Below are positions 11,481-24,794 of a stretch of DNA of 64,000 nt, one piece after another. A model generated the notes under the pieces. That model had not been told where the DNA came from. It did no database searches and saw only the letters and a list, made by a program, of their open reading frames with translations. The DNA is from Seriola aureovittata (taxonomy: Eukaryota; Chordata; Actinopteri; Carangiformes; Carangidae): positions 8,492,001-8,556,000 of the forward strand of contig NC_079368.1 in assembly GCF_021018895.1 (NCBI RefSeq), in the 5' to 3' direction. Within the stretch, counting starts at the first letter, position 1. Every line of letters begins with the position of its first letter. The translations under genes were made by a program, and so were the position numbers.

Positions 11481-14400
11481 GGCACCAGGTGGTTTGAATA
11501 TTCTGCGAAAGTCCGGTTTCAAAGCGTTCATCTGTCTATGTTTATGTAGACAGGCTACAGGCGACAGTTTCAGTGGAGCTTACGCATTGTCAGCCCGTCC
11601 AATGCGCGTCGAGAGGAGCGGAGAGGAAGAAAAGCCTGTGACAATAACAAGCATTTGCACAAATCGGGGGGAGTGTGGCGCTCCGGGAGCACATCACACT
11701 CCACTGATGGTCGTGAGAATGAACATCAACATTTTTTTTTTTTTTTTAAATCAGACACTTTAAACCAAATGATTTCACATTGAAACCAAAGGCTCCTTCT
11801 CCTACTCTTCGTCCTCACGCTGGTTTGTCAGCCCTTAAAGTCACACCTTAACAGCTTTTCTAAATACACTTTCCTATCGACGCCCTCTGTGAACAAAAAG
11901 AATGACTTTAAAAGTTGTTATCGGTCATGTCCAGAATCAGATGATTGCATGAACGCACCACTTGGCAGGCACTAGCGACCTCGTGTGGCGTGAATGAGGA
12001 ACTAAAAGAGAGAAAAAAAAAAGGCTTTGTGCTGCTGGAGGAGTGGAGGTGGAGGAGAGAAGGCAGCAGACATCTGACACTGTGGACACTGAAGAGATCA
12101 CATTAGAAGTCGGAGTTTAAAGTGAATGGAAGAAAACAAGTTACTGATTGTGTTTCCCGTGTTATACTGAGAGAGATGCATTCAATGACTGTAGTGTGTT
12201 GAGCAGTGAGTTCCTAATGTCCTTGTTGCATTTTCAGGCTGTTTCCATTAGGATGTCTTCAGTCATACTTATTTCTACTCAGGATCTATCCCAGCATGCA
12301 CAGCGAACAGCAGCCCTCTAATATGACATAATGGACTACCCTATAAGAGTAGAAACAAAAGGTAATGTATCTTTATCACCTCCAAGGCAAACATCATACG
12401 TGGCTTTATACTGTGTTTGTTTGTGCTTTCCTCTGTTTGAATTCATCTGTTGAGACTCTAAAACATAATTGTAGCTGCTAATGAATTCATCAAAAATTGA
12501 AACACAGAAAATGAAACAAAATAGGGTCCATTGCTGTAATCTGGTAATTGATTAAACTGTGAGCCACACAGCAGATTTTTTTTCTTTTTTTCTGTGCCGG
12601 CCAGATGGTGTTGTGAAAGAAAGATAAAGAAAGATCCATGGAAACTAAATACAGAACTATCAGATGCATTGCCCACAGTCTAATCATTCTTTTCCTGTGG
12701 ATTTGTTTTGCTGCTTGACTTGTCTGCCTGTGCTGTGATCAGTGTAAGTTTAGGACCTCGCATTAATTTGGTTTGCATTTTGATTGGGAGAAAGAGAGTC
12801 GTGCTGTTTTGAGATGCAATTAATGTAATCATTACTTGGTAAATTTTTTTTTTTTTTACAAAAAAAGGCCAATGATTATTAATTAAAAATAAAACACACA
12901 GTAAGGACACCAACTACTTTTCGAACTATTTTAATTGCATAGAACTGAAATCATGTGTGCATGATTTACAAGAACACCACAATGTTGCATGAAAAGCACC
13001 AGTTTTATATAATTAAGCTACATGCATATAGAAAGTGGTATCACAACCTATACTTTGAATCTTTACGAGGTGCATTCACCAGTTTATATAAAAAACATCT
13101 GGCCAAGAGAGAGAAAAGCACCCAGGACACAGGACTTTCATTCAGACCGATAGAGTTGTACGGATACCGCTTCAGTTGTTGTGAAGATGTTTGTAAAAGT
13201 AGCCTAAGCGTGAGTCTGAAATCTCTTTGACAGCTCAACATATAAATCAAATCGTAGTTACAGCCTCTGCATCTGTCCTAACTTTAAGGCATCCCCTCTG
13301 GTTGCCTTCCAATTCCAGTTTTCTCCTTAAGGATCCAGGCTTTTATTCCCTCCTAAATGTATGCAATTTGATCCTGGAAACAAACTCACTCTTGTACAGC
13401 TGCAAAAAGCATTAGAGGTGGGAGAGGGGATGATGACAAAAGTGTTGATGTAGAGCAGTCACTTCCCTGGCTTTAATGGTGGGCTGGAACATCACTCACA
13501 CAAAGGTTGGTAGCCGTCCAAAAGTAGCTCATTCTAGAGCTTGACACTCAGTCAAATCCCTTGAAGCCCACGCTACACTGAGGTCCATTCAGCTGCTGGA
13601 AATCAGAGGGAGCACCAGACAGAGCCAGAGAGGCTTAGGTTACATCGTCTGTAGCTGAGAGTCATTTAAAAAAAAAGGTAGCGGAACTCCTCTCAGTTCT
13701 GCACATGGTAAGTCCATTTCCCAGGATAAATTACCAAGACATTGGCTGCTGTAAAAACACACACACCATCCATCTCCCTCCGAAAGATGATAAGACGCGT
13801 AAGATTTGGAAAAATAGAGGGTAGAAGCGAACCGAGGCTATATTTGAACAGTTATCTAGCAGGCAGAAATACAAGCCATTGTGTCTTGACAGATGCGACG
13901 TTTAGATCTGCAGACCTCTCCTAGGACAGGTGTTATGACTTTGATGTCTGGAGAAAGGTCTCAAGTCTTTGATGTCTTGAAAAAGATCTGGAAGCTTTCA
14001 TGCCTTGGAAATAGAGCGAAGACTGAAATGCCAGACACATTCAGATACAACCCACTGCATTTCCATTGTCAGACACACCTATCGCCACATTTTACTCTGG
14101 AATGTTTTGGCAACTTAGCTTCATGTTAGGACACACAGTTTCTCTCAAAAATACTAAAATCACTTTCTGGTGTTTAATAAGGAGCCGATAGCTTTTGTGG
14201 GATATCCAGATATTAAGAATACCAGATGGGTGAGTAGAAACACACTAGGCTGTGTTTTTGAAGTTTCCCATTGTCACCCCATAACCTTCAGCAGGTCCCC
14301 TGTGGCATATACTATCCTCTCCTCTACATTATACATAATGAATCGTCCCCTGTGTCCTCTTTTGGGTGGTATCCTTCATCCATGACCTTAACCAGCCTCA

Positions 14401-14799
14401 GTGACTTGTCCTCCAGTCAGTTGGTAGACAGGAGGCCCAAATTCATCACCACCTTTCATTCTCCTCCCCTAGCCTATCTGATCTATGATAGCATTAATAA
14501 TAACCGCTGCAGAATGCCCTGTCACCCTCTGTGCTTTGCCCACTCCCGGTCTGCACAGATTACCACCAGCCATTCACAGCCCATTAAAACTGTATTTACT
14601 TATCAGCCTCTCTGGGGCCGTCACTCTGTTTTCAAGACTGATGCCCACAGGGAAGGCAGAGAGTGACCTTCCTATAGCCTACAGTGCTGTAAGTCACCAG
14701 TCCCAAATGATTTGTCCTTTATTTTGCTGCCTAAACTCTACTGAAAGCAATGTTGGTGCCTTAGTTTCTTTTAAGCAGCTATAATTAACTGTTTTATGT

Positions 14800-14955
14800 C
14801 AAAAGAATAATTTGACATTTCAAGATGATATTCATATTCACTTTCAGGTGATTAATTAAATGAAAAAAAATGATACAACTCTGATATCTGCCCATTAAGT
14901 ATAAACAAACAGCAGATAGTTAGCTTAGCTCATCACAGACTGGAATCTGCTAGCC
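14800..14955. repeat. Fragment of a short TIR-type repeat (same family as those at 31.2 and 32.3 kb)
   Basis: It begins with 'aagaataatttgacatttc' and ends with 'agttagcttagctcatcacagactgg', the two halves of a foldback-like teleost repeat whose usual start is 'aaaggaatagttcaacattt' and whose middle is rich in 'ttagcttagc'. The copy is degraded and has no coding capacity. Confidence 0.5.
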
Positions 14956-15291
14956 AGGTTATGTTATATCTATATAGCTTATATGTTATATATATAGCTT
15001 GTACAAAAAACAAGGTGTATGATGTTACAGTGGGCCCCTCACTGTGATAAACACATAAAGAATTATTGCCCAGCTGCGCTTGCTCTAAGCTCTGCAGATG
15101 CTTTTAGCATCTTTCAGCTCATTGTTTTGGATTTCCAACCCACAACCTTACTGTTTTTGTTTCAGTCTCACTGCTCTCATGGTGAAATTTTAAGATGTAG
15201 TTTAACATTATACACCTAAAGAGCAAGATATTTTTCTCAGGATTTAGAGGAGATCAAAACCAAAGCTAATGAGCAGTGAATGCTGCACATA

Positions 15292-16075
15292 CACTCACTG
15301 AGCACTTCATTAGGATCACTATAGTAATACTGGGAGGGGCCTCCCTTTGTTCTCAAACAGACTCGGTTCTTCGTGGCATGGATTCCACAAGATGTTGGAA
15401 ACTTAGCCAAGTAAGTAGACTAGAAGTAAGAAAGTAGCCATTAGAAGATGCTAAAGTGTGGCTATAAAGGGAACCACGTGCTCAGCAACAATACTAAGAT
15501 AGGCTGTGGCATTCAAACCAACATTCCCCACACCTTTACACCACCCCCACCAGCCTGGACTGTTGACACGGGGCAGGTTGGGTCCATGGATTCATGCGGT
15601 TGTGACCCTATCATCTGTGTGCTTCAGCAGAAATCCAGAGTCATCAGACCAGGATACGTTTTTCCAGTCTTCAGCTGTCCAGGTTTGGTGAGCTTGTGCC
15701 CACTGCAGCCTGAAATTTCTGTTCTTGGCTGACAGGTCTTCTGCTGCTACAGCTCATCTGCCTCAAGGTTCTACGTGTTGTGCATCCAGAGATGCTTTTC
15801 GGCTCACCACAGCTGTAAACAGTGGTTTGCGCCAGTCTCGCCATTGTCCTCTGACCTCTCAACAAGGTGTTTCTGTCTGCAGAAATGCCGCTCACTGGAT
15901 GTTTTTTGTTTTTGGCATCACTCTGAGTAACAACTGATGTGAACATTAACTGAAACTCATGACCTGTATCTGCAGGATTGTTTACACTGCACTGCTGCCA
16001 GATGATTAGCTGATTGGATAATTGCATAAATAAGCAGGTGTACGTGTGTGTGTTCCTATAAGTTCTTGGTGAGTG
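15292..16075. mobile_element. Non-autonomous DNA transposon with terminal inverted repeats
   Basis: The left end reads CACTCACTGAGCACTTCATT. The right end, read in reverse complement, is CACTCACCAAGAACTTATAG, giving clear if diverged inverted repeats about 784 bp apart. CACAT occurs on both flanks and could be the target duplication. The interior ('gattagctgattggataatt') is one I recall from many fish genomes. There is no transposase frame. The terminal TTTATTAGG-type motif links it to the element at 39053-39409. Confidence 0.7.
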
Positions 16076-16899
16076 CACATTCTCCTTGTGGAGAGAAACA
16101 TAACTCCAAATGAATGCTAATGTTGTTCCATATCTGCTTGTTGTCAAACAGGCAAATATTTGCAACTAAAAACCTCATTATGTGTCAGTGTTTTCTGCAG
16201 TTTTTGCCCCAAAGTGGCCAAAAATCGACTTATTGCATGTTTAATGTAGGAAACCATCACCATGCTTATTGTTTATAGCTCCTACCACCGCTGCAATTTA
16301 TTCAGGTTCTTTAAAGCCAAACGTTCTATCAAGATAGTGACCACATTATTAATACTTTAATACATTACTCTGCCTCAAAGTACGTCACAGATGTCCTATA
16401 GCTGTGGTTGGGTACACTGCATAGGTGCCATTATATTTGACTGACAGCTGAGCAGTCACGATACCATACATGGGACAAGGTGAACTCTCCTCATTCTTCC
16501 TTACACAGACAGTTATTTCTTATCAGCCAGAATGTGTCATGGTCTACTTTGGGTGTGCTTAACTTCCCCTGACCTTTAAAAGGGCTGATTATTTCCATCC
16601 ACAATCTTCACTCGGCAATATGCTGGCAGCACAAAAGGATATTAGGCCCAGACTTGCTGGTCTGATAATTCTAACTCTCAGTGTGGAACTGAAGGAAGCC
16701 AAACCACAATGCACTGCCACTCTATTATCATTTCGCTGCCTCCACCTTCACCTTCAGCGTCGGTATTCTATGACCTTTCACCCCGGTGTGCAGCTTCTGC
16801 AGGAGCAAAGGAGTTCTGTGTGTGTTCTGTTTTATTACATCTTAAAACTACTTTGTATCCATGGTAATTAACTTCTCCTTTAAGCATCGCCCTCCTGGG

Positions 16900-17330
16900 A
16901 GAAATTACACAGCTTTTGCATATTCCAGAATACTTTTTAAGTACGTAAATCTCCTCGGTGTTGGGAGACTCCCTTGCTTCGGCTCCCCTGGCAGCGCTAT
17001 TTGATAAAAATAGAGGGATTCCAAAGGGGACCAACAGGTCTAAATATTCAATAGATTCTTACTTTACTTGTGGTAATCTCGTAATCAGAGATTCGAGGGG
17101 GTCACATTTATCACCCAGGGAACCAATAAAAGTCTTATTGTGTCCTGCTTCCTTTCACCTCAGGAGGAAATGTGAATCAGATAAATGATGGCCTTGTTTC
17201 AAGAGAGGCTCAATCTATTGCCAATGATTTGTGGCCAACAAAGTAATTCTGATACCGTTCTTTGTATTGATAGATGGGGCCTAAATTTAATAAAGAGCCA
17301 ATTTACTCGTACAGGGTTATAGGAATGGAA
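16900..17330. promoter_or_regulatory. Possible conserved non-coding element
   Basis: The block is dense in A/T-rich but non-repetitive words (TTTGATAAAAATAG, CCAATAAAAGTC, AATTTAATAAAGAGCC) and lacks stop-free frames or repeat structure. It looks the most enhancer-like of the blocks listed, but this is a visual judgement only. Confidence 0.25.
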
Positions 17331-19494
17331 CTGCAGTTATCTTCCCTCTTTTTTCCCTCTTTGCCTCCATCCTCCAATCGGACTCAAAAATAGACAGCAA
17401 GAAAAGGACAAACAGCACAAAGAGTGATGTTTTTGATAAAGCTTTGTTCTTAACTACTACCATTACTCTTTGATACCTATAATCCCAGTGAGTTGTTTCC
17501 TCACAGTATTGAGAGAGATTACATTACTATATATCTATGTGAGATGTTTGTGACTTTGTGTGGTTATTTTTTGTCAGTGGGGTTTAATTTTAAGCGTAAA
17601 ACTTTACATTTTGAAACTTAAGCTCGAGAATTTAACTCGTATTAAGTTGTGCATTTCTTTTTTTCATTTTCCTTTTTTTTTTTTTTTTCTTTTTTTTTTG
17701 GGGGCCAAACACTACTGGATGTATCATGCCACCTGCTGTTGTCTAACAAGAAACAGAATGCTCCTGTAACCACATGGTGGCAAAGGTACAAATTAATTTC
17801 AGTGAGAGAAGAGATTGTCTGCTTCACCAGGGAACCCCAACAGGTGTGTGCACAAAGACTTAAGAACTCATCGCCAGCAGATTTGTAAAAGGAGAAGTAA
17901 AGCCGGTTATTCATTAGCACATGTCTTGAAAACAGAGGGTAAATTGAGTGTGGTTGGAAAATAGCAAAAGAGCCTTCAGCCACAGTAGAGGGATTCTGAG
18001 CAAGCTGCCATCCGTTCAGGGAACAATGCTTTATTGATTGAGTGACTTGAATGTGAAAATAATAACTGTCTTGAAAGTGACAAAATTGGAATTAATCAAA
18101 CCTTGTTTTCCACTCCAGAGGAGAAGCTCAGCTCTCAGTTTGCCAAATAGATTCTCAGTGCTATTTCTTTGTGGCTCTGCCCAAGTGTGCATTTACATGA
18201 TGGGTTATGCTTATTTTCATGCATGTGTAGACCTGTGCACTCTGTGATTCCAGGCTGCAGTCTGTTTGCCTGTGCTGCACTGCTGCCACCTAAAGACCTA
18301 AACTTTGAATCGACCATTATTTGCTCAGCAATCAGACAGCATACTGTACTTCACCTGCATAATACACACACAGCTGCAGTCATAGAGTTCAGATGATGAA
18401 GTCATCCTATATGATTTATTTATTTATTTTAATCTTACTCAACAGAATCTCACACCTTACTAGTACATTGTAGGTACAGTATGGGCTTCCTAGAGAGTGC
18501 TATTGTAATGCATATTGCAGGTTTTCCACTGTCTCCACTGTCCCAGCAGCCCATATTTAACACATGCTGTTTGTTTTCTTGCAATTCACCATTCAAGGGA
18601 ACAGTGTTTCATTTATTTTACTGGTGGTCTCACACTCTTAAAGAGGATGTCTCAGTTTAACTCATGTGTCTGTCTACCTCAGCAGGACATTTATTGCATC
18701 GCTTTCCAAAACATTACAACACGGTATGTCAGCAACAACATATGTTGTGTTAAAATGCACTGTCATTAACATGACCTGCCTTCAAAATCAGACACAGATG
18801 TGTTAAAAAAAAGACATCTTTTGTGAGAGAGAACTCCTCAGTAGTTGTCAAAACGAGCCATCTGTCACCAAACCCCGACACGGCAGGGTTTTTTTTTTTT
18901 GCAAAACAGGACAAATGCAACTGTTAGCAACCAGATGCTGTCAGCATAATGGAGTAGTTGTCAAAAAATAAATAAATGCAGCTGTCTCTTGTGCTGTCTA
19001 ATGTGCCATATGGACAAACGAAACCTGTGTTTCAGCCGTCTGAGTTGGTGGTATCACATTTTTTTCAGTAAGAACATCAAATTGAAAGGATCTGATTTTT
19101 GCTAATCAATGATTTGATTGCTGGAAGAAATTGACATAATGAAAAATGGTTTGTTTAATACATAAAAGAACATGACAGATACATTGTAGTGAACTAAATT
19201 ATATTAATTCTAATTAAATTTGACATCCATAGCTTCACATATCTAAAAAATGTTTTCTGTGTTGCTGACTGACTTTTTTAATGCATACTCACAGTTTACT
19301 ATTGGGATGTCTGTTTAATGGAATATTTTTAAAAGCCTGTGCTGTTTCCTGAGTAAACCTTTGTAATTATCCAGGCTTAGCACCACAGTTAATGGTGTTA
19401 CTGACAATATGGCTTAGGTCCAGTATTTTGTTTTATCTGCCAGGTGTTTTTGAATTTTTCATGATATAATAATGTAAGAACCACAGGTCAGCAC

Positions 19495-20207
19495 GAATGG
19501 TGGAAAGTAAGTGCATGTACTCAAGTATTGCACTTCTCAAGTAGCCTGAGGTACTTCTACTTTACTTAAGTATTTCCCTTTTATACTACTTTATCCTTCT
19601 ACTCCACTACATTTCAAATTAGATATTGTACTTTTTACTATCTATCTGACAGCTGTAGTAACTAGTTACTTTTCAGTTTAGATATTAAACAAATAAAAAC
19701 CTTCTACACATTTTAATTATTAAATCAGTGGTTCTCAACCCGTTTGGCTCTGGACCACTCACATGTTTCAGATGTCTATGAGTTGTTAGCAGTTCCACAC
19801 ACGAGACACTGCTCCTTTAAACCTCTCAAATGGTTTCATGACAATAATTGTTCAAATGAAGCAGAGATGACAGAAAAGTACTAAAACTGACCTTTGTGCA
19901 GCAGAACAGTATTTTCTGATTTCATCTTACAACCCCTCCGATTCATACCTACATGTATATCAAGTATCTAAAGTAGATTAAATCACCTCCACATCGACCT
20001 GGCACAACAATAAAATATTACTTTTATATTAGTGCATCAGTTAATGATACTATGTAATATACTGTATAATGATATATAATGATTAGCCACGAGGGCCCCT
20101 TTAGTTTAAGTATTTTTTACTTATAATACTTTAAGTATAATATTTTTTCTGATAATAATTCTGTACCTTTGAGAGAATGATCTCAGCAGGCTACTTCTTC
20201 CAGCACC
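19495..20207. mobile_element. Teleost TIR element ('tactcaagtactt' type)
   Basis: It starts with 'ggtggaaagtaagtgcatgt', runs through many 'acttaagtatt' and 'ctactccactacattt' phrases, and ends 'ctacttcttccagcacc'. The ends form an imperfect inverted pair (GGTGGAAAGTA versus GGTGCTGGAAGAAGTA). I recognise this as an abundant non-autonomous repeat of percomorph fishes. There is no ORF. The middle, about 19725-20090, is less typical and may be an internal insertion. Confidence 0.65.
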
Positions 20208-20339
20208 GGTCAGAACCATCATTTCAGGAGAAATGGATTTGGAAATGGAAATGGAATGGAAATAATTTTTCCCACGAGAAAATATACTGGATAAATATTG
20301 ATATTATCATATTATGAACAACGGAGTGTAAAGAGGAAC

Positions 20340-20953
20340 CCTCAGTGCCGCTGAGCTTTAAAGGGGAATGAAAACACTGTCGGACCGATGTGGGCGTGGT
20401 GGCAGCTTCCTGTTTTGAAGGCAAGCGACTAACGTGAGTATCAGAGTGAGTTTCTAATAACTTTCCTCCTTGAAGTGATTCTTATCAAATACCAATAAAC
20501 CATAATTTAGCAAGTAAATGATAATAGATAGAGTAAATTTAGCCAACAACGCTAGCGTCAACTGTGACGTTTAACATTTACCTGCTAACTAACAATATAA
20601 CTTCTTTCTTAGAGCATAAATACAGGTGTCGTAAGTAAGCAAGCAAAATGTCACGTTTACGGACATGAGGAATAAAGTGGTTGTGTGAGCATAAATTATA
20701 TAGTTACATTTATTAGGATAATGTGATATTCTGTGAAGGCTACAAAGTGTTTACCTTAGCAAGTTAGCGTAATGTGTCGCCCGTTTTTTTTCATTTGTCA
20801 GCTGAACTCCAGAGATAACTGAAGCCCCTGATAAGACTTTCATTCTCTCTGACACTGACACACCCTCTGTCTTTAACTTGTACGTCTGTGTTTTTTTTTT
20901 GTTTTTGTGATATCAGGGACTGATTCGCGAGTGCTGTGACGAGCGGAGGAGCC
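20340..20953 (+). promoter_or_regulatory. asb6: asb6 promoter and 5' UTR region
   Basis: No TATA box is evident. A plausible untranslated first exon ends near 20432 (GCGACTAAC|GTGAGT). A matching acceptor lies just before the start codon (TTTTGTGATATCAG|GGACTG, exon start about 20918), leaving a 36-nt leader before the ATG at 20954. The asb6 ATG is in acceptable context (GGAGCCATGC). Use of the upstream exon is an inference from splice motifs. Confidence 0.4.
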
Positions 20954-23900
20954 ATGCCTTTCCTCCATGGGTTTCGAAGGATCATCTACGAGTATCAGCC
21001 GCTGGTAGATGCTGTGATGTGTGTTGTTGGACTGCAGGGAGGAGATGGTAGCAGCCAGGAGGAAAGGTAAATCTGAAGCCTTAAGTGTTGCTGGAGTGAC
21101 TGTTTATGTTTTGTCAATGCAGTAACAAGTTGCGTCACAGAGGTGATAAAGAAATTATACGTTTTTCAACTACCATTTGTCACTTGTTAATACTGTTCAT
21201 ATTTTATGTATCTGAGCGTATTCTACTCTTTGCTGTTATTTATATATCACCATACATATTATTTTGCACATTATTGCTTTTTGCACCTTTGGTTAGATCC
21301 TTATAGGACTACACAATTAATTGAAATATAATTGAAATTGCAATACGGCCAACTACAATATCAGAATCGAAGTATCGTAGTATTTTTTTTGCATATCGTG
21401 CAGCCTTAGATCCTAAACTGCATTTTGTTGTCTCAGACATCTGTGCAATCCAAGACTTGCAAGGTTAAAGTAACTACTTCTAACTTCATTTTCAGTGGCG
21501 GTTTGTAGCACTCATTCTCTGGTTGAAACGTTGGTGCTTCTTTCTGCTCTTGTGTGCAGAGTCAGAAGCCCCGAGGATGAGTCCAGTCTGTGTAGTCCTC
21601 TAGTGGAGCTTCTGGAGCGAGAGTCCCAGTCAGAGGTGTTTGTAGAAGGTATCAGCTATGCTCTGTTTAAAGTGGCGGAAAGGGGACTTGTGTATGCAGC
21701 TAAAATCCTTATACGCTATGGAGCTTATCTAAACTTTGAAGGTGAGTAATGATTAGGGAATTCTTCTGCTTATTTCAACAATTGATGTTGATGGTTTTAA
21801 ATAACTTTGTCCTCAAATGATGTGCAGTGCAATCAGTAAAAACATGGTTTACTGATTTCTAGTGGTATCTAACACCAGGTTCAGGAACAGCAGGCGTATT
21901 ACTTCCAGTAATACACCTTGAATTTAGATTGTTGTAAGTTTAGGTCCAATGACACATTTGTGAGGACTGTGAAAGGTAATTAGTTTTCTAGCGTCCATCT
22001 TGTTTTTTTGTGTGATGATGGCTCCCTGGCTGCTCCACGCACAATTATTTCTGCTCTAAATTCATAAAGAACATTTAATGACAGATTCCACTTCAAAACA
22101 TGAGTGGACCTGCTGTTTTCCTACTTTAAACAAGTAACTGCACATGTATAATGAGCGAGTTGTCATCCGTATACACTTGAGAGATAAGTCCCCCTTTTGC
22201 AAATTGCAATGGAAACTTGCCAGGGCTCAGCCAAACTCTGCTGTGGTGACCTCTGGTGGTTGTAGAAATGTGTTTCCCCAGGGACATAATTAGGGGATCC
22301 ATGCAGAGGCTGCTTCATTCATCTTTCACATTTCTTGGATGCCTCTTTCCAGGAAGTTAACACTGACAAATGCTCGCTCAAAGCATGCAACACTCTCAAG
22401 TTTCTCTATACTTTTTCAAGAATCTGATATTCTTTGTCTTCATGTTGAAGAATAGGCACTGTGCTGAAGCAAGAGCATATATATGGGGACAATATACATG
22501 TATATAGGGAGTCAGTCTGGACATTGTTAATATTGTATAGATAAAAGAAAATGATAAGAAGAGAATCGGTTCCTGGGCCCCTGGGAAACCAGGTACAGGT
22601 GCAGTTCTGGTACCTGACCACCAGAGTCTATGAAGGTTGTTTTGCTTAGCCTACATACATTTAAAGAAAATGGACTCATCATAAATCTTCATCTGTCTGA
22701 TTCATATTTCCTCCCTGTGATCGAGTGTGTTTCCCATTCTCCAGACCCAGTGTCATACTACAATCCACTACATATAGCAGTTTTGCGGAACAGGCCAAAT
22801 ATGGTGAGGCTGCTGGTCGGGCACGGAGCTGACATTGAAAAGAGGGACAGGGTGAGTCAACTGTCTAACTTAAATGAACGAGTGTCCGTGTCGTCTCTTG
22901 TTCTCATTGAACCCTCTCTGACTTTCATTTTATCGTTTCATGTAAATACTAAATCCTATGTGTTATTCGGTAGATCCATGAGAGCAGTCCCTTGGATCTT
23001 GCCAGCGAGGAGTCAGAGAGACTGCCCTGCCTGCTCACCCTGCTGGACCTCGGTGCTGATGTCAATGCAAGGGATAAACATGGTAAATTTACATTGCCCA
23101 GCTTGATTCCAAAACATTGATTCAGTCACTCATTCATTCATTCTGACACTGATTTATTTGGTCTCGTCTCCAAAGGGAAAACTCCTCTGCTCCATGCTTT
23201 GGCAAGCAGCGATGGACTGACTGTGCACAACACAGAGAACATCCAGCTTCTTCTTCAGAGAGGTACTGACTGCGTAACGGCCCTCATCTTCTCTGTGCCT
23301 TCTTGTCCAGTAATACCCTCTCAAACAGTATCATGGTTGAACCACTACATATAGAAACTTGTGTTAGTAAGCATAACTACCCACCCCTATGCATTTTGAG
23401 CTCAAATGAAACTATCAGTGGTTTTCAGGCTAAAATACACACATACAGTTTTTAACACAACAAAAAACGGAGCAGGACCAGTCCTGTGATCCAGACTGAA
23501 GTCACTGACACGACACACAACACTGAGTGACACTTTCTTCACTACAGGTGCTGACGTGAATGCTGCAACTGTAGACGGTGAAACAGTTGAGTCCTCACTG
23601 GTGTTTCTGGTGAAGGAGGCCCTCGAGGCCAACATGGAGGACGCTGCTGCGATTGGTAACTTCTGCCTGAAAACCACACAGCTCCTGCTGGCTCACGGCG
23701 TGGACCCCAGCTGCTGTCTGAGTGAGGATGGCGAGCCCTCTCTGACACAGACAAGCCTGGAGTACTTTGACCGTCTCTTTCCTCTGGCTGTGCTCTTAAT
23801 GCAGAGCGGAGCCTCTTTGGTGTGCTCCTATCACGGCGGCTCCTGTTGGTCAGGTTACAGCCTCCTTTTCCAGCGGCTCCAAACAGCCCTGGAGCAGTGC

Positions 23901-24269
23901 TCTGATCAGAGTCACGCCTCTGAGCTCCTGGAGCAAGCTGAGGTGTTGCTCGACTTAGCGAGGGTAAACATGCCCGCGCTACATCTGCCTCTCAGGCTAG
24001 AGCTCCCTGTGCCTGGTCAGGACCCTCACCCATATGCTCAGGCTCTGGTTGACCTGCACAGCCAGGTAGTAGAGCATGAAGCGAGCCCTCCTGCTCTGCG
24101 ATGCCTTTGCAGGGCATTTATAAGGAGCCACCTACAGCCCTGGCCACTGGAAGACAGAGTCAAAGCCCTGCCGTTACCAGACAGACTGAAAGACTTTCTT
24201 GTCCCTGAGCACACATATACCCCAAAACCTGGCTGGGACTGCTTCAAGCCCCAACAGAGCCAACGCTGA
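20954..24269 (+). CDS. asb6: Ankyrin repeat and SOCS box protein 6 (six coding exons, 439 aa)
   Basis: Coding exons: 20954-21066, 21560-21741, 22745-22851, 22974-23082, 23176-23262, 23548-24269. All junctions are GT-AG and the sum is 1320 nt. The start MPFLHGFRRIIYEYQPLVDA matches vertebrate ASB6 nearly residue for residue. Ankyrin repeats follow at about residues 75-235 (YYNPLHIAVLRNRPNMVRLL, then ESSPLDLASEESERLPCL and GKTPLLHALASSDG). The C-terminal SOCS box (about 381-420) has the Elongin-binding LRCLCR and the Cullin-5-type ALPLPDRL. ASB6 is known as the substrate-binding subunit of a Cul5-Elongin B/C ubiquitin ligase, with a reported link to the insulin-signalling adaptor APS. The protein is a little longer than human ASB6 (421 aa) because of a longer tail. 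Intron 2 is about 1 kb, the others are shorter, and the last exon holds half of the protein. The gene converges on the minus-strand exon at 25.3 kb. Confidence 0.97.
21325..21415. repeat. Short interspersed repeat in asb6 intron 1
   Basis: 'caatacggccaactacaata', 'cgaagtatcgtagta' and 'gcatatcgtgcagcc' recall a teleost repeat that ends in 'atcgtgcagccct'. It is degraded, without ORF, and lies well away from the flanking splice sites. Confidence 0.4.
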
Positions 24270-24589
24270 CGATGTAAGCTACTGCCTACTTTTTGTTCTA
24301 CCTAAAAAATCTGTAATGAAAGACTGAACAGGCCTGAAGTCATTTGAATAACATGTCTGGACATTTGTCCAAAAATGAAGCTAAACCTAACAAACCATTG
24401 AGGCCTTTGTTGAATTCTCATTGTGTATCGTCTGTGCCAAATTTACAGACAAACGTGTGTATGTTTACTTCAACATACAAAGATCTGTATGTACAAATAA
24501 GCGTTTTGAATTGTAAGTTGTCAATGTTATTAAACCCCGCAGTACAGCTGAGTGAAGCAAGTTCACGTGTAAAGGATGTTGCAGTACAA

Positions 24590-24794
24590 AATAAAAGCCA
24601 CCGGATGGCACTGTTGCTCCTGCATATCAAAAGTAGCTCAGATGCCAGGGTCAAAGATTCAGTTATTCTCAGTGCAGCCTATTAAAGTTGTTCTAGCGCA
24701 GTGAGGTCCATCTATATTTTATCTCCTCGACATGATGGTGTGGCATTGTGGAATTTGTGTATCTTCTGGCTTATCAAGAATGTGGACCAATAAA
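24590..24794 (+). terminator. asb6: asb6 poly(A) signals
   Basis: Two AATAAA hexamers lie 321 nt (24590-24595) and 520 nt (24789-24794) after the asb6 stop codon. The second is followed by a TG-rich stretch (CCTGATGCGTGTATAC), as expected downstream of a cleavage site. Either or both may be used. Confidence 0.6.

Larger units (their letters stand above)
11481..20339. other. Non-coding interval upstream of asb6
   Basis: No coding exon could be supported. The stretch has a GC-richer shoulder to about 11.7 kb, one TIR-element-type repeat (14.8 kb), two longer TIR elements (15.3 and 19.5 kb), long T runs (11731, 12845, 17672) and one block at 16.9-17.3 kb that looks like a conserved non-coding element. 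The short ORFs present have no family-like sequence. Confidence 0.6.

Noticed and set aside
15671..16165. 164-codon minus-strand frame.
   Set aside because: It lies inside the TIR element at 15292-16075, which occurs in many fish genomes without coding capacity.
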